Below, one piece after another: positions 43,376 through 55,890 of a stretch of DNA of 64,000 nucleotides. A program made the translations under genes and the position numbers. A model generated the notes under the pieces. That model saw only the letters and a list, made by a program, of their open reading frames with translations, did not search any database and was not told the DNA's origin. Source of the stretch: Undaria pinnatifida (lineage: Eukaryota > Sar > Phaeophyceae > Laminariales > Alariaceae); NCBI GenBank assembly GCA_012845835.1, contig JABAKD010000005.1:14471705-14535704 (forward strand). The letters run 5' to 3'. The number at the start of each line of letters is the position of its first letter. Within the stretch, counting starts at the first letter, position 1.

Positions 43376-45360
43376 AAAATTCCAAACATTATCACGTACC
43401 GTTTGGAAATGATGCCAATTTTGTAAATCATTCAGGCGTTGCAGCCATGAAGATTCAACATTTTTTCCAAACCTCCTCCTCGACACTCGCTCGTCTCGCT
43501 CGGCGCCCGTCCGCGTTCACGTCGATGTGCGGAACGGACACGGCACGGCGAGGGGCGTTGGACCGCCCCCCGAAGGCGGCGCTCGAACCAAGCCATATTC
43601 GACCGAGAGTTCCAGTTCCGCGAATCGCATACTTAGGCCGAGACAAAAACTCCGGACCAAAGTCCATGACACCAAGGAATGGCTCTATATTCAAGGAATG
43701 ATTTTATATATGTTTATAATATATCTGACATCGGCATTCGCAGTCATGCGTACTTCTTAACTTGTACTATGCCCAAATACAAAATTCAAAGGACTGACTC
43801 TCGAAGTTTCTGAGCAGAGCCATCAGGCACCATCCACCATCCAACTCCCAGCCGAGAGGGTGTACGACGATCTGCAAGGGAGGGGTAAACCAAAGGGCTT
43901 GAAATGGAGCAGCACCAAAACCACGCAAGATGCACCATCAACACTTCTCCGCCCACTATTTTAAAATAGTGCAAACGCGCATAGGGATCACACTAGACAC
44001 GCTAGCCAGTAATCGTCACAAAGTTAGTAGCGGGTTCTCCATTTCAAGATCCCCGCCCTGCGAAAAAAAGAAAATAAGGCACGGCAGTACGCATGGAAGG
44101 AAGCAGCAGCCTCAGAAAACAACAAAACACAGCAGCAACGAGAAGGGAAAGACGGAGCACGCAACGAAGCAACAGGAGAAGAGAGCAGGTTGAATGAGGT
44201 GCAATCGACACTGACACAAATAAATCAACTGCAACCGCACTAAGCAAGAGCACGAGGCTACCAAGACGGAGGAGGTGCAAAGTTTTCCCCTTAGAGTGGC
44301 CCATCGAAGTGGACCTAACGCGTCCGCGGCCGCGAGACCAACTGATGTCGCGCCTCAAGCGCCCATATAATATTGCTTCCAGATCTCCTCGATATCAACC
44401 CCGTGAAAGTTGCCCGTGGATTTTGGCGCATTCCCTTGAAATTCAGGCCTCGCGCACCTCTCCTCTTGTCGCCGGGGGTCCCCTCTACACTACTCCACAG
44501 AACCACGCCGTCTGCGGTGATGATTATACCAAGTCAAAACTAATATCACCGCACGTTCCTATTAAAGTGTTGTGGTCACCGTCGGTGAGACTCCTATCAA
44601 TCGGAACACAAAATTAACAGAAGCAAGCAACCGGAGCGGTACGCGAACGCTAGCGTACGCGCTGTACTCAAACCGCACATAAACACCAAACAGTGCTCAG
44701 CAGCAGCAGCAGCAGCAGCAGCTGCAACAGCAGGTTAGAAGAAAAAGGTCGGCCACATGAACGACATTACGAATTGGGTACCTCCGACATGACCCTCCGA
44801 CAAGACCCTCCGACATGACGTCAGAGTAGTTTCGCAAGGAGTTCGTTTATAACAGCTTACTGCCGTCTGCTGTGATGTGTACTAATGTAGCCCACCTTCT
44901 TACGCCACGCTTACAACGGAGTGTGTTCGTTACTCGGGCAGGATCGGGAGGTCATCTTGACTCGAGGCCATTTCGACTCCTTTCACGACGCCTGCACTCG
45001 TACCCAACGCCTGGAATTTCGGGTGTGCCTCCGCAGCGTCCCGGTTCATCATCTGGCAGGAGCGTCAAGTTGGGCGGGGGGGTGGCTGGAGACTTAGCCG
45101 GCAGCACAAGCGAAGCCAGCTCACAAGTCGGAAGGCACGCCAAAGTACATACGCACTGTTGTACTTGTACGATGCAAGGATGGTGGGTATCTGCTGTGCA
45201 TGCATCTGACTTCAAGTTATTGCTGTACGCTTGCTTTTATTTGTCAGCGTTTTTAATAAGGGTGCGCGTCGCTCTTACGGTACGGGCGTGCAGCAGCTTC
45301 CAGTTGCAACGAGGTGCAGCGCGGTACCACGGAACCGCACCGTAGCTGCATCATCGCACC
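43376..45360. other. Intergenic, possible isolated exons not resolved
   Basis: All three frames are open at 43,450-43,700 with no domain. A CAG run lies at about 44,700-44,722 and a 15-bp CCTCCGACATGAC-type repeat at about 44,785-44,820. A 157-codon frame at 44,872-45,345 starts with ATG but has no recognised family. Confidence 0.35.
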
Positions 45361-45689
45361 GCCCCGCACCGCACCGCACCAGACCGCACCGCACCGCACC
45401 GCACCGCACCGCACCGCACCGCACCGCACCGCACCGCACCGCACCGCACCAGACCGCACCGCACCGCACCGCACCGCACCGCACCGCACCGCACCGCACC
45501 GCACCGCACCGCACCGCACCGCACCGCACCGCACCGCACCGCACCGCACCGCACCGCACCGCACCGCACCGCACCGCACCGCACCGCACCGCACCGCACC
45601 GCACCGCACCGCACCGCACCGCACCGCACCGCACCGCACCGCACCGCACCGCACCGCACCGCACCACACCGCACCGCACCGCACCGCAC
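45361..45689. repeat. (CGCAC)n pentanucleotide tract, about 330 bp
   Basis: About 66 units with rare interruptions (AGACC twice, CACACC once). A five-base unit without a stop is open in all six frames, producing His/Pro/Ala/Thr/Arg repeats on one strand and Cys/Gly/Ala/Val/Arg on the other. Open frames of up to 285 codons crossing it are by-products. Confidence 0.95.
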
Positions 45690-45873
45690 GCTCCTGCAAA
45701 TAGAACAACCACACCACGCCACCACGGGTCGGTCTTAAATATGATGGCACGCGTTCGCGTTTGCTTCGTACCGCGAACAGCCTTGCGTTTGCAACTACGA
45801 CAAGTAGTCCAGTTCAACCACACTACTGAATATAAAACAACACCCTCTTTCCCCAGGCATTTCAATTCCACAC

Positions 45874-46406
45874 TGGCTTCGTCCCAACAGAGGAAACCAA
45901 AGAAGCAGGTTCGATGCTATGACGGCTTCAGGAAAAGTGGAGACAGCCTTGTTGGACCTTTGTTTCTATATACGTTCCTTCTCCGCGGCAGGAGGGCATG
46001 TACCTGCCTGCCTACGCCCTCTCTAAATTACAGTTGGTACCCGTACATGGTACCTGGTACGTACCTTCTCCTTATTATCTTGGTTTAAAACTAGGCGCCC
46101 TCCGTAAAAAAAGCATCCAAGCACCGCAGCTTCTCTTGGTTGTGAGCGCCCGCCAAGCACCCAAACATCCCGCAGGATGTATGCATTCCAATTACATTCG
46201 AGGTCTGACCTCGTGCATCTCGTTTCTCCATCACGGCCGTCGCAATTCGCGTAAGCAAGGCTCGCTTAGCCGTGCTTTGCTTTAGCCTCGTGCTGCTCTC
46301 TCTTTCTTCGTTCTTTTTTTCGTCCCCCCCCTTTTTACCCATTTTTTACCGCTTCCGGCGGCTATTTAAACACCCAAAATTCTGTCCCACCGTACAAAAA
46401 GTTTGC
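45874..46406 (+). mobile_element. 535-bp dispersed element, copy 2 (inverted relative to copy 1)
   Basis: See 39,399-39,933. Flanking sequences differ at both ends (upstream TTCCACAC, downstream CAGTCTGTCCC), supporting independent insertion, not a larger duplication. Confidence 0.6.
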
Positions 46407-47027
46407 CAGTCTGTCCCACCCTCAAAATTTTTCGCCCAGCATAACCGATACCTGGTAGTCGCTAGACTACCGCAAACACTTGGTGTACTACAGCAGTACA
46501 CCTGCGGTATATGTATATGATATGCGCGACCACTATCTGCAGGTCCAGATACACTACTACATATAGCACCTGGACTGCGTACTACTACGTACTGTAGTTG
46601 AACCCGGCATACTGGCACAAGCTACGCGAGTAGGAGTGCTGTATACCGGTACCAGGTGTTACAATACACGAGTAGTATTATTGCTGCTGCCACCGCTTGC
46701 CCTAATTTACAACACACCGCCTGGTATCCTATACCTATCCAAGGGTGTGGGCGCTCCCTCCCCCCCCCCAGAAACCCGCTACTCCCAATGTTATAGCTTT
46801 GGGCCGGCCGAGGAGGGGGGGGGGTCGGTTATACAGGACTTAGAATGAGCACATTAAATAGTACATACGAATTTTATTAGACTGGAAATAGTATACCCAT
46901 CTAAGCTCCCTTTTTTTTTCGCACACTTTTACTTTCCAGCTTCTGGACAAGCCGTGGTCACAGGCGTCGTCCCTTCTCCCCCCCGGTTCTTGGCTTCAAA
47001 TTTAATCGCGCATAGCGTTCAGCAATC
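46407..47027. other. Intergenic
   Basis: C-run and G-run near 46,760 and 46,813; no gene recognised. Confidence 0.35.
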
Positions 47028-47225
47028 CCACTGCTCGTCGATTTCTCGTCGAGTGTTGCTAACTCACGCTCTCGCGCTTTCCGCAAGTCAACTTGTGCAC
47101 AAGAAAACGTCCCGACGAATTTATACAAGTATGCACTCGGCGGGGCTCAAACTAACGAAACCGACCTATATCAGGCTCGAGGATGACCTGATACGCCACC
47201 GGGGCGACCGGGACATACTATACAC
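47028..47225 (-). mobile_element. tRNA-derived SINE-like element, family A, copy 2
   Basis: Minus strand: head CGGTCGCCCCGGTGG, A box TGGCGTATCAGG (47,198-47,187), degenerate B box, and the body TGACTTGCGGAAAGCGCGAG shared with 10,560-10,752. Confidence 0.65.
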
Positions 47226-47468
47226 CTCTGTATCGTATGGGTTTTAGATCATACATACTTGAGCCTATGAACACCTAATTGCACGTAGTTCTGCCGCACC
47301 AGCACTACCCCACAACGGTCGCGGTGAATGAAGCGATCCCCAGCACTAGCTCCCCAGCAGGCACAATGGGGCCCTCCTCAAGGTCCGTGGGAGGGGGGGT
47401 GTATTATAAAATTAAATAAAAATACAAACCAGCTGTGATGATCGAATATTTAGTTGATACTCATTTTT

Positions 47469-47620
47469 TCAAGCTATGCGTGATACTCCGACCGCGCGTA
47501 TTGCGGGGTGTGTGTCTTCATTAAGGATGTAGGTCGGCCACTCCCCTTGGAACTACAGTGTAGCTTGTACCAGGGTCAACAGGGTGATGTTAATCCGTCT
47601 GTGCGCGGAAACCATCAAAC
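47469..47620 (-). repeat. 210-bp repeat family, partial copy, outer end of left arm
   Basis: Reverse complement of the 5' two thirds of the repeat at 60,528-60,740; it stops inside the AGCTTGCAA module. Confidence 0.7.
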
Positions 47621-48840
47621 CTGTTTTTGAGGGGGGCAACATCTAACAGCTGTGGAAGGAAATTCATCAGTATATCAAGTGGATCCTGTAAGTCGTACAA
47701 CAGGTGAGGGGAGGGCGGAGTTTTTAACCACGCGGGGACCTGGGGTTGAACGAGAGGGAGCGGCGGGGGGGGGGGGGGGGGGGGGGGGGGGCGGGCGGCG
47801 CAACTCAATTTGTGCGCGGAAACTATACATCCTTTAAGGGGACAAATCGGACGGCTGTGGAAGGAACGCATTAGTTTATCATGTATATCCTGTAATTCGT
47901 ACAACCAGTGAGGAGAGGGCGGAGTGTTCGAAGGGGAGGGGGGGGAGACGGGTTTCCAACAGCTTTAGGTCGCAAAGATGTATATCAGTTTGGAGCTTGC
48001 TATACGCGTGGTGCTAGGTCTAGGCGATGGTGCGGGTGGTGGGGAAGGAGGGGACGTTGGGGGGGGGGGGGGGGGGGTATGAGTTGGAGCTACGGTATGA
48101 ATGGCTAGAAAGGTAATGATGTGATATCAACTGCGTGGTATTGTTTATTACCCTGGCAGGTTTTGATTTTAGGTGGGGCGTTTGAACAAAAGGGAGCCGG
48201 GGGAGGGAGGGGGGCGGATCGGACGGGACAACTTAATCTGTGCGCGGACACTGTAAATCCTTTAAGGGGGCATATCTGATGGTAGTGGAAGGAATGCATC
48301 AGTTTGTCATATATATTCTGTAGTCGTACAAAATCGAGAGGGGGGCTTCCAACAGCTTTAGGTCGCATAGATGTATATCAGTGAGGAGCTTGCTATACGC
48401 ATGGTGCTAAGTCTAGGCGATGGTGCGGGTGGTGGGGAAGGAGGGGGCGTAGGGGTTGGGGGGGGGCAGGGGGGGAAATATAAATTGGAGCTATGACATG
48501 GATGGCTAAAAAGGTAATGAGGTGGTATCAACTGCCTGATAGTGCTTACTACTCTGGCAGATTTTGATTTTGGGTGGGGCGGCGGTAGAGAACAAAACGA
48601 GGGGGGGGGGGGGGGGATCACACCCCTTTAAGTCGCATGAATGTATACCTGGGAGGAACTTTACTAAACGTGCAGGTCTACTAGGCGTTGGTGCGGGTGG
48701 TGGGGATGAAGGGGGCGGGGGGCGGGGGCGGGGGCGGGCGCATGTATGAACTAGATCTACGGCATGGCTGGTTGGATAGGTAATGAGGTGATATCACTTG
48801 CATGGTATAGTTTATTATTCTGGCATGTTTGATTTTAGGT
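47621..48840 (+). repeat. G-rich tandem module (left arm)
   Basis: Three to four imperfect units of about 240-300 bp. Each contains GCGCGGAAACTATAAATCC-like, GTGGAAGGAATGCATCAGTT-like, GGTGCGGGTGGTGGGGA and GGCAGGTTTTGATTTTAGG-like segments separated by G-runs (longest about 47,764-47,792). Inverted counterparts lie at 59,400-60,527 and 62,640-63,037. Confidence 0.75.
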
Positions 48841-49229
48841 GTGGTAAATGAAACATTTATTTGTGTGTGGAATACAATGTGTTGTAGCTGTGTAGTGTGT
48901 TATTGTACATGGATCGCAAGATATAACATTTCATTCGACAGACGCAACCATGCAGCTACCATGATTTTTTTAACGTGCCGATGTGGGGCTCTGGGGTCGC
49001 TAATTACGAGACAGAGATACATATTGCAAAATACACCAAGCGAGCTGATGTGATCATGCACTGTCACCACCATTAAGAGCGAGAGGGAGAAGTACAAATC
49101 GTCGGTGCTTTGAAAGGAACGCTTGATGACCCGCGCTCAATTACGTTGCTTCGTTAGGATTAAAATATGGTACTTCGTTTGGCAGAGGCTGGGAGGCGAT
49201 CATGCAGACGGTAGGTACGAAATACCAAG
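48841..49229 (+). repeat. GATGTGGGGCTC module, copy 1 (left arm)
   Basis: Shares CGATGTGGGGCTCTGGGGTC, TGAAAGGAACGCTT, CGCGCTCAATTACGTT and GGCGATCATGC with 50,935-51,290 (direct) and with 58,640-58,920 and 58,921-59,240 (inverted). Confidence 0.8.
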
Positions 49230-50840
49230 GGTGCGTTCGTTCCGGTACTGGTATTTTCGGTACCGGTATGGATGTCGTACCGAACTTACCCAAGTGTCCG
49301 GTACCGGTTTTGACGTCGTACCGAACTTACCGAAGTGTCCGGCACCGGTATTGGTGGTGTACCGAACTTACCGAAGTGTCCGGCACCGGTACCAAAGTAT
49401 GTCCTGGTACCGCCGGTACCGGTATTGATGCCATACCGAACTTACCGAAGGTTCCGGTACCGGTATTGATGTCGTACCGAGCTTACCGAAGTTTCCGGTA
49501 CCGGTATTAATGTTGTACCGAACTTACTGAAGCGTCCGGTACCGGCACGAAAGTCTGTACCGGTACCGGTACCGGTACCGGCACACACTTAAATACATAT
49601 ACATTTGTACCGGCAGTTCCGACGGTATATACCGCCGGCAAGGTACCGACGCACACTTGCCCTTAGATACATAAACTGGACATAAACTGGCGGTGCATGT
49701 ACAGGGCAAATCCGGTGTTGGCCGGGGGTACCCGCTGAGGTATGTAATTGAAGTGAGCTATAATTGGTTCTTATGTTTTCAATATTTTTCTCTTATTTTA
49801 CCTTTGTCTTGATATATATATGCTGTTCGAAAGGTAAGGTGCCCTTTAGATTACCAGCAGGGCGCCGTCTCCTCGTCGATCGTTTCGACGTGCACGCCAA
49901 TCAAGTACATAAACGAGGCTTCACGCGTCCGTTGCCTCCGAAAACCGGCAGGCACCGGGAAACCATCGACGGTTTTGATCGTCTCCGCCGGCAACTCGTA
50001 CCCGTCTCCCGTGAGCTAGTTGTACACAGAAACAAGCAAAATTACCGGCACGACTTTCTTTTCCGCGTCCATGTCGATAACTTTTGCCGCCGGCGCTGGT
50101 ATGTGAGGGAGCTGGCAAAGACGACCCGCCACCAGAAGCGGTGGCATCACTGATGGAGGCCACCTCATTGTCAGACGTTGCGTCGTTGCTCATGCGTGCT
50201 CAGAGTCTGGTATACCGAGCGTACTGGAAGATGCTTGGGGACCGGGGTGTATGTCAATGCTGCCTAGAACCCAAGCTCCAAAGGATGACGTCACAATGTG
50301 GTAGAATCGGGTTGATATCGTGCCAAACGTACCGAAATGCGCGGTACCGGGTTCACGTTGTGCCGATCTTACCGAGGTGTCCGGTACCGGCGTTGATGTT
50401 GTACCGATACCGGTACTGGCTCCGGTACATGCGTGCGTACCGGTACTGCCGGTACCGGTACTGGTGTCGTACCGAACTTCCCGAAGGTTCCGGTACCGGT
50501 GTTGAAGTCGTACCGAACTTACCGGAGTTTCCGGTATCGGTATTGATAGGGTACCGAACTTACCGAAGTATCCGGTACCGGTATTGCCGTCGTACCGAAC
50601 TTACCGAAGTGTCCGGTACCGGTACGAAAGTCTGTACCGGCACGGCCGGTACCGGTATTGACGTCGTACCGACTTAACCGGAGTTTCCGGTACCGGTAAT
50701 GATGCCGTACCGAACTTAATGAAGTTTCTAGTACCGGTATTGACGCCGTACCGAACTAATGTCGGGTACCGGTAATACCGGCGATATATGTCACCGGTAC
50801 GCCTCGGTACGTACCGTACCGAACACACCCTTGCAAAATG
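49230..50840 (+). repeat. 42-bp GGTACC-rich satellite with an unrelated island
   Basis: Units of about 42 bp (GGTACCGGTATTGATGTCG, TACCGAACTTACCGAAGTGTCC) fill about 49,235-49,600 and 50,320-50,825. The island at 49,750-50,300 is unlike the satellite; it has a coding-like frame with possible donors (GCTG|GTATGTGAG at 50,098) and LMRAQSLVYRAYWKMLGD, but no recognisable family, so no gene is called. Confidence 0.7.
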
Positions 50841-51460
50841 CCCTACGTAATTGGTTGGTAGTGTGGTCTACCGCAATATCATAATATTGGCCTGTACTTC
50901 TTTTTCACATTATTTTTAGCTAATTTACTATTTTACCCCCATGATTTGTACTGTCCTGATGTGGGGCTCTGAGGTCGCCAATTTCAAAACAGATATACAT
51001 GTTACAAATGCAACAAGCGAGGTGATGTGGTCATGCCAATGTCACTACCATTGGACACGAGGGGAAGAGGTGCAGATTGTCAGTGTTTTGAAAGGAACGC
51101 TTCGTGTGCCCGCGCTCAATTACGTTACTTCGTTCGGCATATGTTCCTTCGTTTGGCAGAAGTTGTCAGGCGATCATGCATACGGCAGGTAGGCATGAAA
51201 TGCCTTGCGTAATTGGTTGGTAGTGTGGTCTACCGCGAATTTTAACATATCTGCCTGTACTTCCATTTCACATTATTTTTAGCTAATGTGCGAGTATGCA
51301 CCCTGTATTTTCCACGTCGTCGAAGATGTTGTGGTCTTGTAGATGCCGCATCCACGTTTGATGCTCGTGATAGTAGAGCTCACGAAAAAACGCCGTAGCG
51401 TGTAGTTGATGATCGCTTAGTGGTGTTCCTCTCCTCTACATCACACCAGGTAGCATACGT
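50841..51460 (+). repeat. GATGTGGGGCTC module, copy 2, and inner end of left arm
   Basis: After copy 2 of the module comes GGTAGTGTGGTCTACCGC, then at 51,310-51,455 the innermost segment GTCGAAGATGTTGTGGTC ... GTGGTGTTCCT ... CACACCAGGTAG, matched in reverse by 58,440-58,600. Confidence 0.75.
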
Positions 51461-53751
51461 CGACGCGACCGCTGTTTTGAAAATGACAAATGAAGTTCTT
51501 CCCACACCTGATACAGAGGAGACGCGGCCCGGAGATTGTTCCGTATACCGACGGTCAGGATCAGGTTATCGAGCAGCGCACTTGGTTTTTACCGCCGCTC
51601 CTCGCTCCACCTAAGACACTACGGGCATGCGTTGGACCCAGTTCGGTAATGTCCAAACCAATTGCAAGGAGGTGGTGTTATGGGCGAATGCTACGATGGA
51701 TTGCGCTTCTGTGATTACTCCGTCTCTCGGTCTGTTTGTTCTTGCGTTCTCGACAAACCTGTTATTTAACAACGAGCAGTTTTAACGCATTTTAGGTTTG
51801 TGCTAAAAGCTTCATGTAGACTATGTGATGTTTCTGAACGGAGGGGCCTCAGTTTGGAAACGCATGGTTTATGGGTTCTATCTTTTGACTGGATTTCGTA
51901 TATGTGGTTTTAATGTGCGAACATCCTTAAGATGTGAGAATTATGTGTTCTGGTGGTTGTTGTTACATGTGTATGTTTTGGTCGATTTTCTAGACTTCGT
52001 TGGCGTCTTGTTTTAGAGTGGTGTTTTCGAATAAGTTTTGTTTACGGCGGTCTTTCAGTTTTTTGTGTGGGGAAGTGCGGGGGCTTGTTACGTATATCTG
52101 CAAACCTTTTTTGTGTACGCTGAGAAAACTGGTTCGGGGGACTAATAACGAAGGTGCTAGGGGTGTTTAAGAATTTCAACGTTCCCCCTCGCGGCTTTTG
52201 TCGAGTATGGTTGAACGCATATTTATCCCTGACGTTAAACATGCAATGATCATCCTTGACAACTATGGGTTGTAGCGGTATTTCAATACACTCATAATAC
52301 CGTTACTGTACATTGTTTGACTATGTGTGTATACATTATTTTGCTAAAATAGTGTGGGCTGCGTCCAAATGCTGAGCGAGGTTAGGGTTGAAGCCTTAAA
52401 TTGAAATTTTACGAGTAGGGTTTATACATGCATAACTAATCTGTTTATCGAGTACATAGATGTGGGCGAGGCAGTAGGTGTTGCTTCGAATCTGGTCTAC
52501 GGGCTGGGAAACTCACCCAACCGTGGATACCGGTTCATCAGTGCGATCTGTTGGATCCCGACATAATGGCGGGTGTATGTAAGGAGCTGTGGGAGGTTTA
52601 ACGCGGCAGATCCGTATTCAATGATTGGGGATAGAGCCGACGACCAGCCCTTTCTACCCAAACAGTAGGGATACGAGGTGGATTTTTTAGTCTCGTTCGA
52701 CTTTCGTCAAGCAGGGGATACATCACATGGTACCCTAGTTGTGCCGTGTAAGTATTGCGTTTCGGCGTTATATTGACTCAGTAACGTTCGTTCTTTCTGT
52801 TTACTTCCCATGTTTAGCATGATTTTCGGTGTTGTTCATTTTTTGAAATACTTCGGTCCTAGGTAGCGTGTTTGGTGTGTATGTCATTAATGTATTTTTT
52901 GGATTGGTATAACTACGAGTATATAGCAGTCAACCTTATATAACCAGTACTTTGAGTCGCAGTCGTAGTCATAAATTCATTCCGCAATCAACTTCGTCAA
53001 GAGGACAAAATAACCCAGATAACAGTATTTAAAGCGAACACTATTTGTAATCAACATTGTTGTAATTCTCATATGTATCGTGACGTCCTCGGTCACGTAT
53101 TTAACAAAGATCCTGTGACCTACGGACGTAGGTTAAACACTTCCATACTCATATGCACCCTCTTTTTAACCCACAAACACCGACAAATCAACATACACAG
53201 TCTCCATACACTTCCATACTCATGTACACCCCACAGACATCCAAAAGCGGCATACGTAGTCTACACACCCTTACCGGCTACTCGAATCCACGAGTCCATG
53301 ACATTACATTACACATGGGGTGGGGGGGCGGGGGGGGCGAGTTTCTGCCCCCCCCGTTCGTTGTATTTATCGTTTTTATCTATTGGTTCCGAAACGTCTA
53401 ACAATTCAATGCCTATGTCAGCCTTTTTGTAGCATTTCCGTTTTTATAACATAAGAAACCACTCTTAATACGTCACGATGGTATATCCGGAAGGGAGTCA
53501 AACAAATTTCATAGAGGACAAAGAGATGGCCAAAATAGGGTGTACCCGATGCCTTTGTGGAAAAACTTGGGTACCTTTCAATTTCAGTGTTCGCCAAGCC
53601 CTCATAACGCCTTGCTGATTGGCCAACGCCGGCCTCCACCCGGCCATGGCCACATTCCGCCGGTTGAACCCGTTTTTGGCTACTCAACCCGTCAAAGGTA
53701 TCCGATTATTTTACCCCCCTACCCGATAATGGCCGGGCTGTTCGACCACCC
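51461..53751. other. Spacer of the inverted repeat, part 1
   Basis: No gene is recognised. A hydrophobic 63-codon frame with ATG lies at 51,825-52,016 and mixed G/C runs near 53,320-53,360. Functions cannot be assigned. Confidence 0.35.
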
Positions 53752-54164
53752 CGGCCCAACGGCCCACCACGCACCAGCTGAGTACCACTGAACTTCACAT
53801 CCCTCTGTTACCGACGAAGACGCACGCAAGAACCATCTATCTGCTTGACGTCCATGATTTCGTTCTCTCGACCTCTCTTTCTCTCATTCGCGAGCAAGTT
53901 CTCGCTGGTGACACGCCCATGGTCTCCCGTAGGGGCTTCGTCTTTCGAAGGCACTTCTCATAAAGGGGAGGGTCATAGCGTTTGCTTATGGATTTGTCTC
54001 CGCTAGTGGTGGTGAATTCTGAGGTGGCCTGTTGGTGGAAGGAGAGAGAGATCGGGAGAATCAAATCATGGACATCAAGCAGATGGTTCGCGTGCGTCTG
54101 CGTCGGGTAACATGGGGATGAAGTTGGGTGGAACTCAGATGGTGCGTGGTGGGCCGTTTGGCCG
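53752..54164. mobile_element. Hairpin element with arms of about 130 bp
   Basis: 53,752-53,884 and 54,038-54,164 are inverted copies: CGGCCCAACGGCCCACCACG versus the complement of CGTGGTGGGCCGTTTGGCCG, then matching GACGAAGACGCACGC-like and CTTGACGTCCATGATTT segments. The centre is about 150 bp. No transposase is encoded, consistent with a MITE or foldback element. Confidence 0.7.
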
Positions 54165-54171
54165 ATGCGGT

Positions 54172-54197
54172 CCTAACCCTAACCCTAACCCTAACCC
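54172..54197 (+). repeat. Interstitial telomere-type repeat (CCCTAA)4
   Basis: Four consecutive CCCTAA units plus partials, immediately beside the hairpin element. Another three-unit tract is at 61,789-61,808. Confidence 0.9.
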
Positions 54198-55653
54198 ACT
54201 ACAAGCGTTTTAGAGGTGTTATCGAAATTTCGATCACGTATCGATACCAGGAGGAATATGTTTCTTGGTGTTGGGGAAAATATTAAGAAATGAGTCTGCA
54301 CGGATTACTTCAAGACGATTTATCGGGTAATCCTGCAGCCATTCAAAACTTTGCGGGTGATTCAGTAGCCATTTTAGTTCTTGCGATCCACTAGCCCGGT
54401 GATCCAGATACCATAGTAGTTAATGTGATCCACTAAGCATGGTGATCCGCTAACACACTGCAATTTCTTCTGTTTGAGGTGGCCCACTCGGTGGCTTCTA
54501 TTTTTTTCGGGGTAAGCAACTTCGATTATGAATTGACTGCGTTGTATCATACCGCAATACAAGGTTCCCCTTCAGGATGCCGGTAACGTGAAATCCCAGG
54601 GGCGTCGCAAGGCCAAAAGGAAGACACAGGTAACACACGTATGATTATGTTCCCATCTTCGATATGATACGGATGTGATTGCGGTTGGGTATAGAAGGGT
54701 TTCCAGTGATAGGTTGGTTACATCGTAGCGGTATTTCAGGATGGTGGAACTATTTTGGCTATTTCGCCGCCACTCCGTTTTGTGCTTCTTCTACCGAGTG
54801 GGTCTTCTCCTCTCCACGCTGCGCCTTGTCTAGGAGCAACTTAATATATGCATATGTACCATTTTGATTTTTTTGCCTAGTCCGTCCCTTTTTCTCCGCC
54901 GGCGCAGAGTTTTTTGGTGTGCTTTCTTCTGCAATGCGATCAGACTACCCGTCGGTATATTATCAGCCGTGTGCCGGGCTCATGGGACGTCCGTGGCGCG
55001 AGCTATGGCCGCGGAAAGCCGCCGAGACTGGCTCTATTTTGCGGGGTATGAGACACTTCTGTCCCCGGGCAACCACACACTAGACGAATATAAGCCTCGA
55101 GGTTTGGTCTTAAGTACTTCCAACTGGAAGAGCTAGGCCATTCGATATTTCGACCTTAAACGCATAAAAAAAACACCATATGTCTAAAACTCGAAATAGT
55201 GGTCTCTTTCAGTACGCATAAAACGAAAAGCCGAGGAAAGATCAAACTACTTGAAAATAGACTATGATATTTCTGCACCACTCCAGACGCAGATGGCAAG
55301 ACGAGGATTTATGTCATGAGTCAGCACATACATGAGTGGGTGAAAACTTCGAGAAATACCCTCGCCTGCCCATGCTGTGCGAGCTTGAACAAACGGCCAA
55401 AACAAATAACTGGTGCCTGGCAAAAACATCGAGTGCTTCGTACTCCATACTCGCTTCATATGTAGGATACCTCGCAGGCGTCTGCCGCCTTCGGTGTGCC
55501 TCAGTGTGGCAGTCAGTACAGCAGCACAGCAGGACTGGCCCTCAACCCGGTTCAATTTCCACCCTCGAAATGTAGGCATCCGTCTGATGTTTCCTCGAGC
55601 TTTTGTCGTCTGAAATGCTGTTGTTTGCTGGAAAATACTCGGAAAATTGCTTC
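54198..55653. other. Spacer, part 2
   Basis: No supported gene. Frames at 54,864-55,136 and 55,336-55,575 have no recognisable domain. Confidence 0.35.
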
Positions 55654-55693
55654 AAATATGCACTTGGGCCAAAATGTGCCCAAGTGCATATTT
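55654..55693. repeat. Perfect 16-bp inverted repeat, 8-nt loop
   Basis: AAATATGCACTTGGGC and its exact complement flank CAAAATGT. It could form a hairpin or cruciform, and no U-rich tail marks it as a terminator. Confidence 0.85.
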
Positions 55694-55890
55694 TGGGAAA
55701 ATCCACATCTCACCGTGGTCTGCCGTGGTCGTTAGGTCGATAAAATAGACCTATTTTGTAGACATTTAAAACACGACAGGGCTTAATTTGGTTTAGAGCC
55801 TAAAGTATAGGCATATCGTCAGGCTTAAATACGTCTACTACACACACGGTGGAACTTTAATCCTCGCACGTACATCGGGGTGGCATCAAA

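Noticed and set aside
45231-46088. 285-codon frame rich in HRTAP repeats, and minus-strand frames of up to 198 codons over the same tract
   Set aside because: They exist because the (CGCAC)n unit has no stop in any frame; there is no domain and no splice or start support.
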